Origin: Syntrophomonadaceae bacterium
GTDB lineage: Bacteria > Bacillota > Syntrophomonadia > Syntrophomonadales > Syntrophomonadaceae
Direction: 5' to 3'
NCBI GenBank assembly: GCA_031265005.1
Contig: JAISDD010000080.1
Location: forward strand, 1-6,050
Length of the DNA: 6,050 nucleotides
Part shown: piece by piece, positions 1 to 5,237 of the stretch
How the letters are laid out: each line of letters begins with the position of its first letter
How positions within the stretch are numbered: position 1 is the stretch's first letter
Notes under the pieces: generated by a model
Told to the model about the DNA's origin: nothing
The model's database searches: none
What the model saw: only the letters and a program-made list of their open reading frames with translations
Position numbers and translations under genes: made by a program

Positions 1-162
1 TAGACTTGTTGCGAAATTAACTTGCGGCGGCCTTGCGCGTCTTTTTGTGACAAACTTTGATAAAAATTTCGATAGTAGCGTTGCTACAATCATCAATTTT
101 TATCTTTGTTTGCCGCAAATCCATCGCAATTCCACTAGCCTTTTAATTTCGCAACAAGTCTA
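1..162. repeat. Inverted-repeat element with 20-bp perfect termini (MITE-like)
   Basis: Bases 1-20 are the exact reverse complement of 143-162 (termini begin TAGACTTGTTGCG). Inside are a 10-bp inverted pair (59-68 with 95-104), a 7-bp pair (22-28 with 112-118) and a small hairpin GTAGC-GTT-GCTAC at 75-87, so the whole unit can fold on itself. No convincing protein is encoded; short open frames here ignore the palindrome and have no ribosome binding site. The left flank is outside the window, so a target duplication cannot be checked. It could be a small non-autonomous mobile element or a structured intergenic repeat. Confidence 0.6.
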
Positions 163-274
163 TTGCGAGGAGCGCGAAGCGCGACGCGGCAATCTCTACA
201 AAACACGAAACGCACCTTTTTATATAGAGATTGCCGCGTCGGACGCTTTACGCGTCCTCCTCGCCGCAAGTCTA
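163..274. repeat. GC-rich dispersed palindromic repeat (cruciform-like)
   Basis: The arms GCGAGGAG (165-172) and CTCCTCGC (257-264) pair. Inside them 182-198 pairs perfectly with 225-241, a 17-bp stem containing GACGCGGCAATCTCTA. Between the two stems each side carries its own small hairpin: GCGC-GAA-GCGC at 172-182 and GACGC/GCGTC at 242-256. The result is a branched, cruciform-type fold. The wording resembles ATTGCGAGGAG...CGGCAATCT palindromes dispersed in intergenic DNA of many bacteria; that comparison is from memory. The right edge (267-274, CAAGTCTA) repeats the end of the neighbouring element, so the two units are nested or were inserted one into the other. Confidence 0.6.
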
Positions 275-328
275 ATGACCAGCAGCAACGCTGTTTGCCC
301 GCTCCCGTCCCATGATAATTTATAAAAA

Positions 329-394
329 GAACAACATCTATTGGACTTTGAATGAAAATTATGGTATAATTCAATTGTTTAATAGATGTTGTTC
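329..394. promoter_or_regulatory. 14-bp perfect inverted repeat around a promoter, likely operator pair
   Basis: GAACAACATCTATT at 329-342 is the exact reverse complement of 381-394. The left arm ends on the first two bases of the -35 box. The right arm covers roughly +4 to +17 of the predicted transcript. Arm centres are 52 bp apart, about five helical turns, so a protein bound at both would sit on the same DNA face. This suggests repression by looping or by blocking polymerase; the role is inference. A tiny invertible promoter or an RNA hairpin on read-through transcripts are alternatives. Confidence 0.5.
341..370 (+). promoter_or_regulatory. Sigma-A promoter of the DUF1871 gene (extended -10)
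   Basis: The -35 box is TTGGAC (341-346), followed by an 18-bp spacer and TATAAT (365-370). A TGG just upstream of the -10 gives an extended -10 element. Transcription would start near 377, about 38 bases before the ATG at 415. It gives the small gene its own expression, independent of whatever lies to the left. Confidence 0.75.
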
Positions 395-414
395 CATCTA
401 AAAAAGGAAGTCAT

Positions 415-651
415 ATGGAAAAAAACGTTATAAAAAAGATCATTAATATTTGGGATCCATTGGGCGTGTACGGGTTAGCCCCCGAAGACGAATATGATGA
501 TATAGTTGCAAAGGTAGCCGTTTTTTTTGAAACAAAGACAGATAGGGAAACAATAAAAAATTACTTATTGGCACAGTATTATAATGAAAGGGTAAAGAGC
601 GAGGCAAGAGTAAACGAACTAATAGATATTTTACTCTCATTAAAACCATAA
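415..651 (+). CDS. DUF1871 family protein (YugE-like), possible immunity protein
   Basis: This 78-aa protein carries the DUF1871 signature, WDPLGVYG at residues 13-20 followed by APEDEYDD at 22-29. It has the family's usual small size (about 80-90 aa; Bacillus YugE belongs here). The rest is predicted helical, soluble and charged, with no signal peptide or membrane segment. The start is set by AAGGAAG four bases before ATG 415. The molecular function of the family is unknown. Members often occur next to Rhs or other polymorphic toxins, and the following sequence is an Rhs toxin end, so an immunity role for a toxin left of the window is plausible but unproven. Its low GC content contrasts with the GC-rich toxin segment that follows. 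It has its own regulated-looking promoter (341-370) and a terminator-like hairpin (697-743). Family assignment is fairly sure; the role is inference. Confidence 0.8.
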   Translation: MEKNVIKKIINIWDPLGVYGLAPEDEYDDIVAKVAVFFETKTDRETIKNYLLAQYYNERVKSEARVNELIDILLSLKP

Positions 652-688
652 AAATATTGAGCCGGCCGAATTGTTATCTTAAAATTCA

Positions 689-1039
689 TTGCGGACGGGC
701 GGTCGGGAATGTATGAAACACAAACCTGCCGCCCTTTTCTTTTACCCTGTCGCGGGGACGGGTTTGAACATGTTTGCGTATTGCATAGACAATCCCGTGA
801 ACACGACGGACAGCGAGGGGGATATGCCGTGGTGGGTCAAGGTACTGATCGGACTGGCCGTGATCGCGTTGTGCGTGATAGCGGTGGTGGCAACCGGAGG
901 GGCGGGGCTTGCGGGGGCAATTGCGTTCGGGGCGTTAAAGGGCGCGGTATTCGGCGCTCTGTCGGGAGCCTTGTCCGGCGGCATCATTGGATGTATCGGC
1001 GCGGCGATTGGAGGGGGAACGTATGGCAGGGAATGCTGA
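689..1039 (+). pseudogene. Rhs toxin remnant: end of core plus hydrophobic glycine-rich linker
   Basis: The frame contains GLNMFAYCIDNPVNTTDSEG, the conserved end of the Rhs-associated core (usual form NxYxYCxNNPVNxxDPxG). It is followed by PWW and a hydrophobic helix (KVLIGLAVIALCVIAVVA), then a glycine/alanine-rich stretch up to about base 1020. Such linkers precede Hint and toxin domains in Rhs proteins and probably help delivery. The many core repeats that should precede it (over a thousand residues) are absent, so the gene is cut at its 5' end near 690-745. No good ribosome binding site supports TTG 689 or ATG 713. The frame stops at 1039, but homology continues in another frame (1033-1194), so a -1 frame break lies near 1022-1035. 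It is a displaced 3' fragment left by recombination. Confidence 0.75.
697..743 (+). terminator. Rho-independent terminator-like hairpin after the DUF1871 gene
   Basis: GGGCGGT (697-703) pairs with GCCGCCC (728-734) through one G-U pair. After one mismatch, two more G-C pairs follow, leaving a loop of about 16 bases. The stem is followed by TTTTCTTTT (735-743). It lies 46 bases after the DUF1871 stop. It also falls inside the reading frame of the Rhs fragment, and a close relative follows the second immunity-like gene at 2873-2900. Confidence 0.5.
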
Positions 1040-1194
1040 ACGGGGCGGCGGACGGGTTCATGATGGGCGCGATCACGGGCGCGGTCATGGGCGGCATACA
1101 GGGCGGAGTGCAGTATACGAGGACGGTAGAGCAGTTGGCACAAGGCCCGCAGTGTTTCGCGGCGGGGACTTGTGGAAACGGCGGATGGGCGTAA
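1033..1194 (+). pseudogene. Rhs toxin remnant, middle segment: linker end and start of Hint
   Basis: Read in the frame one base back from the preceding segment, this codes for LNGAADGFMMGAITGAVMGG, a linker motif recurring in clostridial Rhs toxins, then a short polar stretch. It ends in CFAAGT (1153-1170), the start of a Hint domain with its N-terminal cysteine. The frame runs on to a stop at 1194, but the true continuation (VETADGRKAIEDI) is in the frame starting near 1172. Family members have one residue between GT and V, so two bases appear lost near 1168-1173, for instance one AC of an ACAC. This break plus the previous one total three bases, so the original frame is regained. It cannot be made as one protein from this DNA without frameshifting. 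Confidence 0.7.
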
Positions 1195-1837
1195 GGCGAT
1201 TGAGGATATCGTAGATGGCGATAAGGTATGGGCGTATGACGAGGGAACCGGCAAACAGGGAATAAAGGCGGTCAAGCGGCTGTTTAGGAACGCAACGGGA
1301 TCGTGGCACCATATCCGCGTGGCCGGCGAGGATATCAAATGCACGGCGGAGCATCCGTTCTACGTTGTTGGCAAGGGATTTGTGACGGCGAGGGAATTGA
1401 AAGCGGGCGATAAATGTTTGCGTTTGGATGGGAAAGAGGGTATAATAGAGGAGGTATGGGTCGAGAAGTTAGAGAAACCCGAAACGACGTATAACTTCGA
1501 GATTGAGGATTATCATACTTATTATGTCGGTGATCAAGGGATATTAGTACATAATATTTGTGAAAATGCCGCCATGCGAGTAGCAAAGCGGAGTGAAAAT
1601 ATTCCGATGTCTCAAAATCCCGACCATGTGGTCAAAGTTAAAATGATTGGTGAAAATGGAAGGGTCTATTCTGCAAGAGCTGAATTGTATGGCGATAAAT
1701 TCATAAGAAACGATTTTGGCGGACATCTTTTTCCTGACGGTACAACATTACCTAAACACTTCAATGCTGGAACGTGGTCAGGATCATTAGATAATATTCG
1801 GTTTATCGGCAATGGTATTCATTTTTGGTACCTATAG
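1172..1837 (+). pseudogene. Hint (pretoxin) domain plus unassigned C-terminal toxin tip
   Basis: The open frame gives 221 residues from GTG 1172, but that is only where the third segment becomes open; there is no proper start and the Hint begins in another frame at CFAAGT. Residues 1-128 are the rest of a Hint domain: AIEDIVDGDKVWAYDE, the block-B motif TAEH (T58, H61), and the closing LVHN (H127, N128). Hint domains self-cleave, and in polymorphic toxins they are thought to release the tip. Residues 129-221 are the tip, which I cannot place in a toxin family. It is mixed alpha/beta, with polar clusters DFGGHLFPDG and LPKHFNAG (about residues 186-205) that could hold catalytic histidines and aspartate. 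Base composition drops from GC-rich to AT-rich exactly after the Hint, typical of a swapped tip. It is broken upstream, so it is probably not expressed as a working toxin. Confidence 0.75.
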
Positions 1838-1838
1838 G

Positions 1839-2029
1839 GAAACCGACTATGAAAATTCAAGCAAAAACGGGACTGAAAAAGGAAACGGGCAAAAGGGGTT
1901 TTGGGGGACGAGAAGGAGAAAAGGCAATAGGAAAGAAAGGCGGCTGGTTGATGCCGAAAGCGCACTTAAAAAAGCGAAGAAGCATTAAACGGAGAGATTA
2001 GGGCCGAAGGTGATGTTGCGGAAAATTAA
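1839..2029 (+). pseudogene. Relic reading frame behind the first toxin tip
   Basis: Two short frames join into a plausible charged, helical protein. The first ends its useful part in RRLVDAESALKK (to about 1970). One base would have to be restored in the A6 run at 1968-1973; the text then continues SEEALNGEIRAEGDVAEN to a TAA at 2027-2029. There is no start signal, ribosome binding site or recognisable domain. It may be part of an older, displaced toxin segment, since the linker region between two modules is where such leftovers gather. The evidence is only the protein-like character of the text, so confidence is low. Confidence 0.3.
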
Positions 2030-2105
2030 GCATTAAAGCCAGAGAGACTGTTATCGAACGAAAGGGTTTGTGGCGGACTACGCCGTTGCCGTCCATGACT
2101 ATTGA

Positions 2106-2282
2106 AAGCGGCTAAGCGGCAATACACCCCATAAGTCAATGAAGGGTATCGAATCAAAAGTGTCGCATTGCCCGCAGTCAATTGCACCACACAAAAACAT
2201 AGGCACAAACTATAAAAAAGGAGGGTAGGGTATAGCGCATTTGCCTAACGTCTATATCATACAAGGTATCTATGAGAAATGA
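2106..2282 (+). pseudogene. Probable relic of a second toxin C-terminus, overlapping the immunity gene
   Basis: One frame reads SGNTPHKSMKGIESKVSHC, then a run of about 20 residues ending NIGTNYKKGG, a single TAG (2226-2228), and GIAHLPNVYIIQGIYEK to TGA at 2280-2282. It looks like real protein text with histidine- and proline-rich motifs, interrupted by one nonsense codon. Its stop lies 11 bases inside the next gene (ATG 2272), the coupled arrangement usual for a toxin and its immunity gene. Upstream the text is broken by further frame changes (an RTTPLPSMTIESG piece at about 2073-2112 lies in another frame). I do not recognise the family. The inference is a dead toxin tip whose immunity gene survives. 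Confidence 0.4.
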
Positions 2283-2838
2283 AGTGAAAACAATTAAAAA
2301 AGACAATGTTATTGAACTTATCGCTGATACTGTTACACCCGTTTACATTAAAAATGGAAAAGAAATAGTAACAGCAAAAACACCTCAACACCTAAACGAC
2401 TATATTTTAACAAAACTTAATTTATCGGAACACAAAAAATACAGTGTGCTTATTTGCTTAGTAACGAATGGTCAATATAATTTTATGACGAATAAGAAAG
2501 GTGTATGGGGAATCACTGGCCAACCCATAGGCTTGTTTGAAAATTCTTATTTATGCGATAAAGGTAAAGTATATTTTGGTATAACGGACAATATAAACAT
2601 TCATAAGATTCAAGGATTAGTTTCATATATAGATATATATATTCCTAAAACGGATATTTTCCCATATGAGAAAGTATTTGAAATGTTTTCCGTTGCAAAA
2701 TATGATTTGGCATCCTTCAACAGCCAAGATAATTCTCTATTGGAAGAGATGCAGAAAAGCATTTTTAGATCTGTTATTATCAAGTACGCTATTTCAAGTA
2801 TCAAAATATTTGGTGACAAGATTGAAAGGTTTTTTTAA
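2272..2838 (+). CDS. Hypothetical protein, putative immunity protein
   Basis: This is an intact 188-aa soluble protein with no signal peptide or membrane helix. It is markedly AT-rich, lysine/isoleucine/asparagine-rich and unlike the GC-rich Hint segments on both sides, which suggests acquisition with a toxin module. The centre (about residues 55-130) alternates beta-like stretches such as YSVLICLVTNG and GLVSYIDIYI; the end is helical. I do not recognise the family. Its place between a toxin relic and a second Hint copy, its size and its intactness among broken neighbours argue for an immunity protein. ATG 2272 has only a weak AAGGT before it. A strong AAAAAAGGAGGG at 2214-2225 is 46 bases too far upstream to serve this ATG directly. 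Translation coupled to the overlapping upstream frame (stop 2280-2282) would explain this. A hairpin terminator follows at 2873. Confidence 0.75.
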   Translation: MRNEVKTIKKDNVIELIADTVTPVYIKNGKEIVTAKTPQHLNDYILTKLNLSEHKKYSVLICLVTNGQYNFMTNKKGVWGITGQPIGLFENSYLCDKGKVYFGITDNINIHKIQGLVSYIDIYIPKTDIFPYEKVFEMFSVAKYDLASFNSQDNSLLEEMQKSIFRSVIIKYAISSIKIFGDKIERFF

Positions 2839-2853
2839 ACACGCAACGAAGTT

Positions 2854-3198
2854 TTGGATTTGCTTAAGAAATGGTGGTCGGGTAAACCGATCGCCCTTTT
2901 CGTAGGGTTTCGCAACGAGGATATCGTGGCTGGCGATAAGGTATGGGCGTATGACGAGGGAATCGGCAAACAGGGATTAAAGGCGGTCAAGCGGCTGTTT
3001 AGGAACATAACGGGATCGTGGCATCATATCCGCGTGGCCGGCAAATGCACGGTGGGGCATCCGTTCTACGCTGTTGGCAAAGGATTGGTGGCGGCGAGGG
3101 AATTGAAAGCGGGCGATAAATGTTTGCGTTTGGACGGGAAAGAGGGTATAACAGAGGGTATGGGGCGAGAAGCAAGAGAAACCCGAAACAACGTATAA
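2854..3198 (+). pseudogene. Second, decayed Hint domain copy
   Basis: From 2917 to about 3265 this matches 1202-1561 at roughly nine bases in ten by eye. The frame keeps DKVWAYDEG, the block-B TxxH motif (as CTVGHPF) and ARELKAGDKCLRLDGKEG. It lacks the first strand with the catalytic cysteine (CFAAGT). It has lost nine bases (EDI) before CTVGH, and two bases near 3158, after which the original frame continues elsewhere. That frame meets a TAG at 3203-3205 and ends in VLMHNVC (to 3265), the equivalent of LVHNIC in the first copy. The open frame from TTG 2854 has no ribosome binding site; its first codons come from the terminator-like junction. It is an inactive recombination remnant. Confidence 0.8.
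2873..2900 (+). terminator. Hairpin terminator after the putative immunity gene
   Basis: GGTGGTCGG (2873-2881) pairs with CCGATCGCC (2887-2895) in a 9-bp stem with two G-U pairs and the 5-base loop GTAAA, followed by C and TTTT (2897-2900). The U-run is short, so termination may be partial. The sequence is related to the hairpin at 697-743 (shared GGTCGGG and AAACC...CGCCCTTTTC), which has a longer loop. Confidence 0.5.
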
Positions 3199-3273
3199 CT
3201 TCTAGATTGAGAATTACCATACCCATTATGTCACCGAACGGGGAGTTCTGATGCACAATGTGTGTCAAACTGA

Positions 3274-3450
3274 TATAATAATGTGCGAAGTAGTCCCGAT
3301 TATAAACCGGATTTTCAAGCGGCGCAGAAAACCACTTATTCAAAGGTAACAAATGCCAACGGATTGCGTGATGATTTGACGAGAATTGATCAGGGAAAAT
3401 GGATGAAAGCCTATCAGAATGGATACATCAATGGTGCAGAATATTCGTAG
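3274..3450 (+). pseudogene. Toxin-tip fragment attached to the second Hint copy
   Basis: After VLMHNVCQT, a one-base frame change near 3271 opens 58 codons: SSPDYKPDFQAAQKTTYSK, then about 18 residues including RDDLTRIDQGKW, ending MKAYQNGYINGAEYS at TAG 3448-3450. The text is protein-like and AT-richer than the Hint part, as expected for a tip. It is shorter than most toxin tips and has no start signal, so it is a fragment. I do not recognise the family. No immunity-like gene directly follows; 3451-3527 is empty except for a possible IS-end trace. Confidence 0.5.
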
Positions 3451-3471
3451 CATTATTTAAAAAATTTGACT

Positions 3472-3500
3472 AGGGTGTGTCCCTAAAGTCTGGAAAGAGA
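3472..3500. other. Possible trace of an insertion-sequence end
   Basis: AGGGTGTGTCCCTAAAGTC has the look of a terminal inverted repeat of some insertion sequences and sits exactly between a toxin-tip fragment and a linker fragment. No partner repeat and no transposase are in the window. Very weak support. Confidence 0.15.
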
Positions 3501-3527
3501 TAAAGTAACGAACAGCAACGCGAGGTC

Positions 3528-3748
3528 GTGTCAGGCGGTATCATCGGTGGTATCGGCGCAGCGAGTGTGTGGGGGGCGTATGGCAGGGAGTGTTGGACGG
3601 CGCGGCGGGCGGCTTTATGATGGGCGCGATAACCGGTGCGGTTACGGGCGGCATACGCGGGTTCTACGGGCGATGCTATGAGTATAGTTTTTCTTTGACA
3701 GGAAGTGAGGTGTGTAATATAATACATAAAAGTGTATACAAGGAATAG
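3528..3748 (+). pseudogene. Third toxin-linker fragment (glycine-rich pre-Hint segment)
   Basis: Bases 3528-3656 match 970-1098 of the first copy. SGGIIGGIGAAS is followed, one frame back, by GVLDGAAGGFMMGAITGAVTGG. Homology stops at about 3660; the frame then runs through unrelated text to TAG 3746-3748. There is no Hint or toxin after it. The break between the two frames falls at the same spot (TATGGCAGGGA) as in the first copy. It is a leftover of another displaced or recombined toxin 3' end. Confidence 0.7.
3695..3723 (+). promoter_or_regulatory. Consensus sigma-A promoter for the membrane protein gene
   Basis: TTGACA (3695-3700), a 17-bp spacer and TATAAT (3718-3723) match the consensus exactly. 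Transcription would begin near 3730, 23 bases before ATG 3753. Such a perfect promoter suggests strong unregulated expression, as expected for an immunity-type gene. Confidence 0.85.
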
Positions 3749-3752
3749 TAAA

Positions 3753-4264
3753 ATGAGCGAAAAAAAGACCAAGGTCAATTTTAATTTTTATGATAGGTTC
3801 GATTCTCCTATTTACGGTTCTTTATGTTGCGTTTATGTCGTTAAGATTTGTAAATAGAGGATCATCTTTACTGAATTATACCGGATTCATGCTTTTGGAA
3901 TACGACAGAGAAGGGGTTAATGCGTTATCGATAATTAATCTTGTTTTAGCATGTATTATCATAGTGTTAGCGATATTAAGCATTGTTTTTAACCGAATAA
4001 ATACTAACACATTTGTTGTGCGTTTAATTATGTTAATACAGATTGTTTTGGGGCTTGCCTTTGGCAATTATTACAATCATTCTTTTTGTGAAGATTGGCA
4101 ATTTGTTTAATATTCTTAATTACGGCCCTACGGTAATAGGCGGTTCGACAATAGCCCCTCAAAGAAATTCTTATGCGGCAGGCGCAATTTTATACCTAAT
4201 AATGGGGGTACTGACGGCTTTAAGTAGCGCGCTCATATTCTTTGTTCAAAAAAGTGATAATTGA
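3753..4264 (+). pseudogene. Four-helix membrane protein broken by two +1 frameshifts
   Basis: AAGGA at 3740-3744, eight bases before ATG 3753, and the promoter at 3695-3723 fix the start (MSEKKTKVNFNF). The reading then moves by +1 at the T5 run 3785-3789 and again by +1 at the G4 run near 4050-4053. Removing one base in each gives a continuous 169-aa protein. It has four hydrophobic helices: IGSILLFTVLYVAFM, SIINLVLACIIIVLAIL, LIMLIQIVLGLPLAIITII and AILYLIMGVLTALSSALIFF. Read literally, the DNA yields only 34 residues from ATG 3753, or separate pieces from ATG 3790 (to 4110) and from about 4043 (to 4264). I do not recognise the family; the context suggests a membrane-type immunity protein. 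Either a recent pseudogene or two homopolymer sequencing errors. Confidence 0.65.
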
Positions 4265-4362
4265 AATTGAAAACACCGCACAAATGGCAGCAAGCCTTTT
4301 TATAACGAAACGCTTATCGCCAGAGCGATTTATCAAAGTCATATAGAACATAAAACACATAG

Positions 4363-4401
4363 AAAAAAGCGCGTTGTTTCTATTTAACAATGCGCTTTTT
4401 T
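4363..4401. terminator. Bidirectional rho-independent terminator
   Basis: AAAAAAGCGCGTTGTT (4363-4378) pairs with AACAATGCGCTTTTTT (4386-4401), one G-U pair, 7-base loop. Its A-run on one side and T-run on the other let it serve both the plus-strand membrane protein gene and the minus-strand beta-helix gene that ends at 4422. Confidence 0.85.
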
Positions 4402-4421
4402 ACATAAAGACAAAATCATTA

Positions 4422-5237
4422 TTAGAGTTTATTGATTTCCTCGATAGCAATCTGCCATTTTGTATTGTCCGACAAACAGGCTAAATCGGTTTCCCGTATC
4501 AATTCCGACGCTTTGGCGTAATTTTGTTCCGAGGCGTTATTTATAAATTGCGTTGAGAACGAGCCGAGCGACAATTTGACTTTATGGGCGGTTTTAGTTT
4601 CCGCCTTAAACGGGGCGAACGTAATGTCTGCTTTTATTTTTTGATTTTCCTTAATGCGGATTAGGCCGTTATAAACTTCGGAAATATGACGGATTACGAT
4701 TTCGGTCGCACCGTCGGTTAAAATATATTGGCCGCTTTCATCGGGAAGTTCGACGTCTGTTGCTATATCCTCGACTTTTTCAAAAATAGCCTTCGGCTTA
4801 TTTTCCTCAAAGCACGAAATAATGTTGTCCTTGACGGTGATGTTTTTGCAGTAATTAAGCAAAAGGCCGCTTTCTTTGGCGTTTATGATTCTATTGCCTT
4901 TAATAATATTGCCGCTTACCCAATGATCGCGGCTGCCCTCGATAAAAACGGAATTACCACTGAATGTATTTGGCAAGTCCATGAGCGATTGAATTATGTT
5001 ATTTTCAACCAAATTATCGGACGACCGTATTTCGAGTTGGCGCGGATTCCGCGACGTAGTGCAAATCATGTTTCCGTTGACGGCCGTCTTATTGCCGTTA
5101 AGGATAATGCACTTTCCGCTAATGCAATGCGTAGCGAGGATTTTATTCCCGCTTATGACCGCGCCGTCGCCGTCGTTTGTAATTCCGGCGCAATAGCCGC
5201 CTTGCTCCGCGACGATGTTTGAATTGGAAAGCAGCAT
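4422..5237 (-). CDS. Parallel beta-helix repeat protein, 5'-truncated
   Basis: The first ~145 residues are right-handed beta-helix rungs, each with a (G/E/D)N-x-I turn: SGNKI, NGNMI, ENNII, SGNII and KDNII at about residues 29, 54, 78, 108 and 136, 24-30 apart. Residues ~150-271 form a separate mixed domain with a beta-rich part and a helical end (WQIAIEEINKL). Such proteins act as phage tail spikes, surface carbohydrate enzymes or adhesins; no catalytic motif decides here. ATG 5237 is not the true start: the same frame stays open to 5375 with more beta-helix text (YLGIYNCGRFARFINLNVK, then NNTYGPGNSSGEGFGYAII). It meets a stop at 5376-5378 with no ATG, GTG or TTG between, and there is no ribosome binding site at 5237. 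The 5' part has been lost, probably by recombination near 5376. It converges on the membrane protein gene across the terminator at 4363-4401. Confidence 0.75.
   Translation of the reverse strand: MLLSNSNIVAEQGGYCAGITNDGDGAVISGNKILATHCISGKCIILNGNKTAVNGNMICTTSRNPRQLEIRSSDNLVENNIIQSLMDLPNTFSGNSVFIEGSRDHWVSGNIIKGNRIINAKESGLLLNYCKNITVKDNIISCFEENKPKAIFEKVEDIATDVELPDESGQYILTDGATEIVIRHISEVYNGLIRIKENQKIKADITFAPFKAETKTAHKVKLSLGSFSTQFINNASEQNYAKASELIRETDLACLSDNTKWQIAIEEINKL

Noticed and set aside
47..325. Open frame on the plus strand (92 codons) and its minus-strand partner 135-374
   Set aside because: They lie across the palindromic repeats, lack ribosome binding sites, and their translations mirror repeat structure rather than protein.
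329..394. Site-specific invertible promoter
   Set aside because: The invertible part would be only 38 bp, much shorter than known switches, and no recombinase is nearby; an operator pair is more likely.
1012..1040. Programmed -1 ribosomal frameshift in the linker
   Set aside because: No X-XXY-YYZ heptamer in the right frame and no clear stimulatory hairpin; an inherited one-base loss explains it more simply. Kept only as an alternative.
742..1344. 200-codon open frame on the minus strand
   Set aside because: It is a shadow of the GC-rich Rhs/Hint coding strand, whose identity is shown by conserved motifs; the shadow protein is proline/alanine-rich with no motif.
4728..5222. 164-codon plus-strand frame, and the open plus frame continuing 5223-5429
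   Set aside because: Both lie opposite the beta-helix gene, which has regular N-x-I rungs; the plus frames have no ribosome site and no motif.
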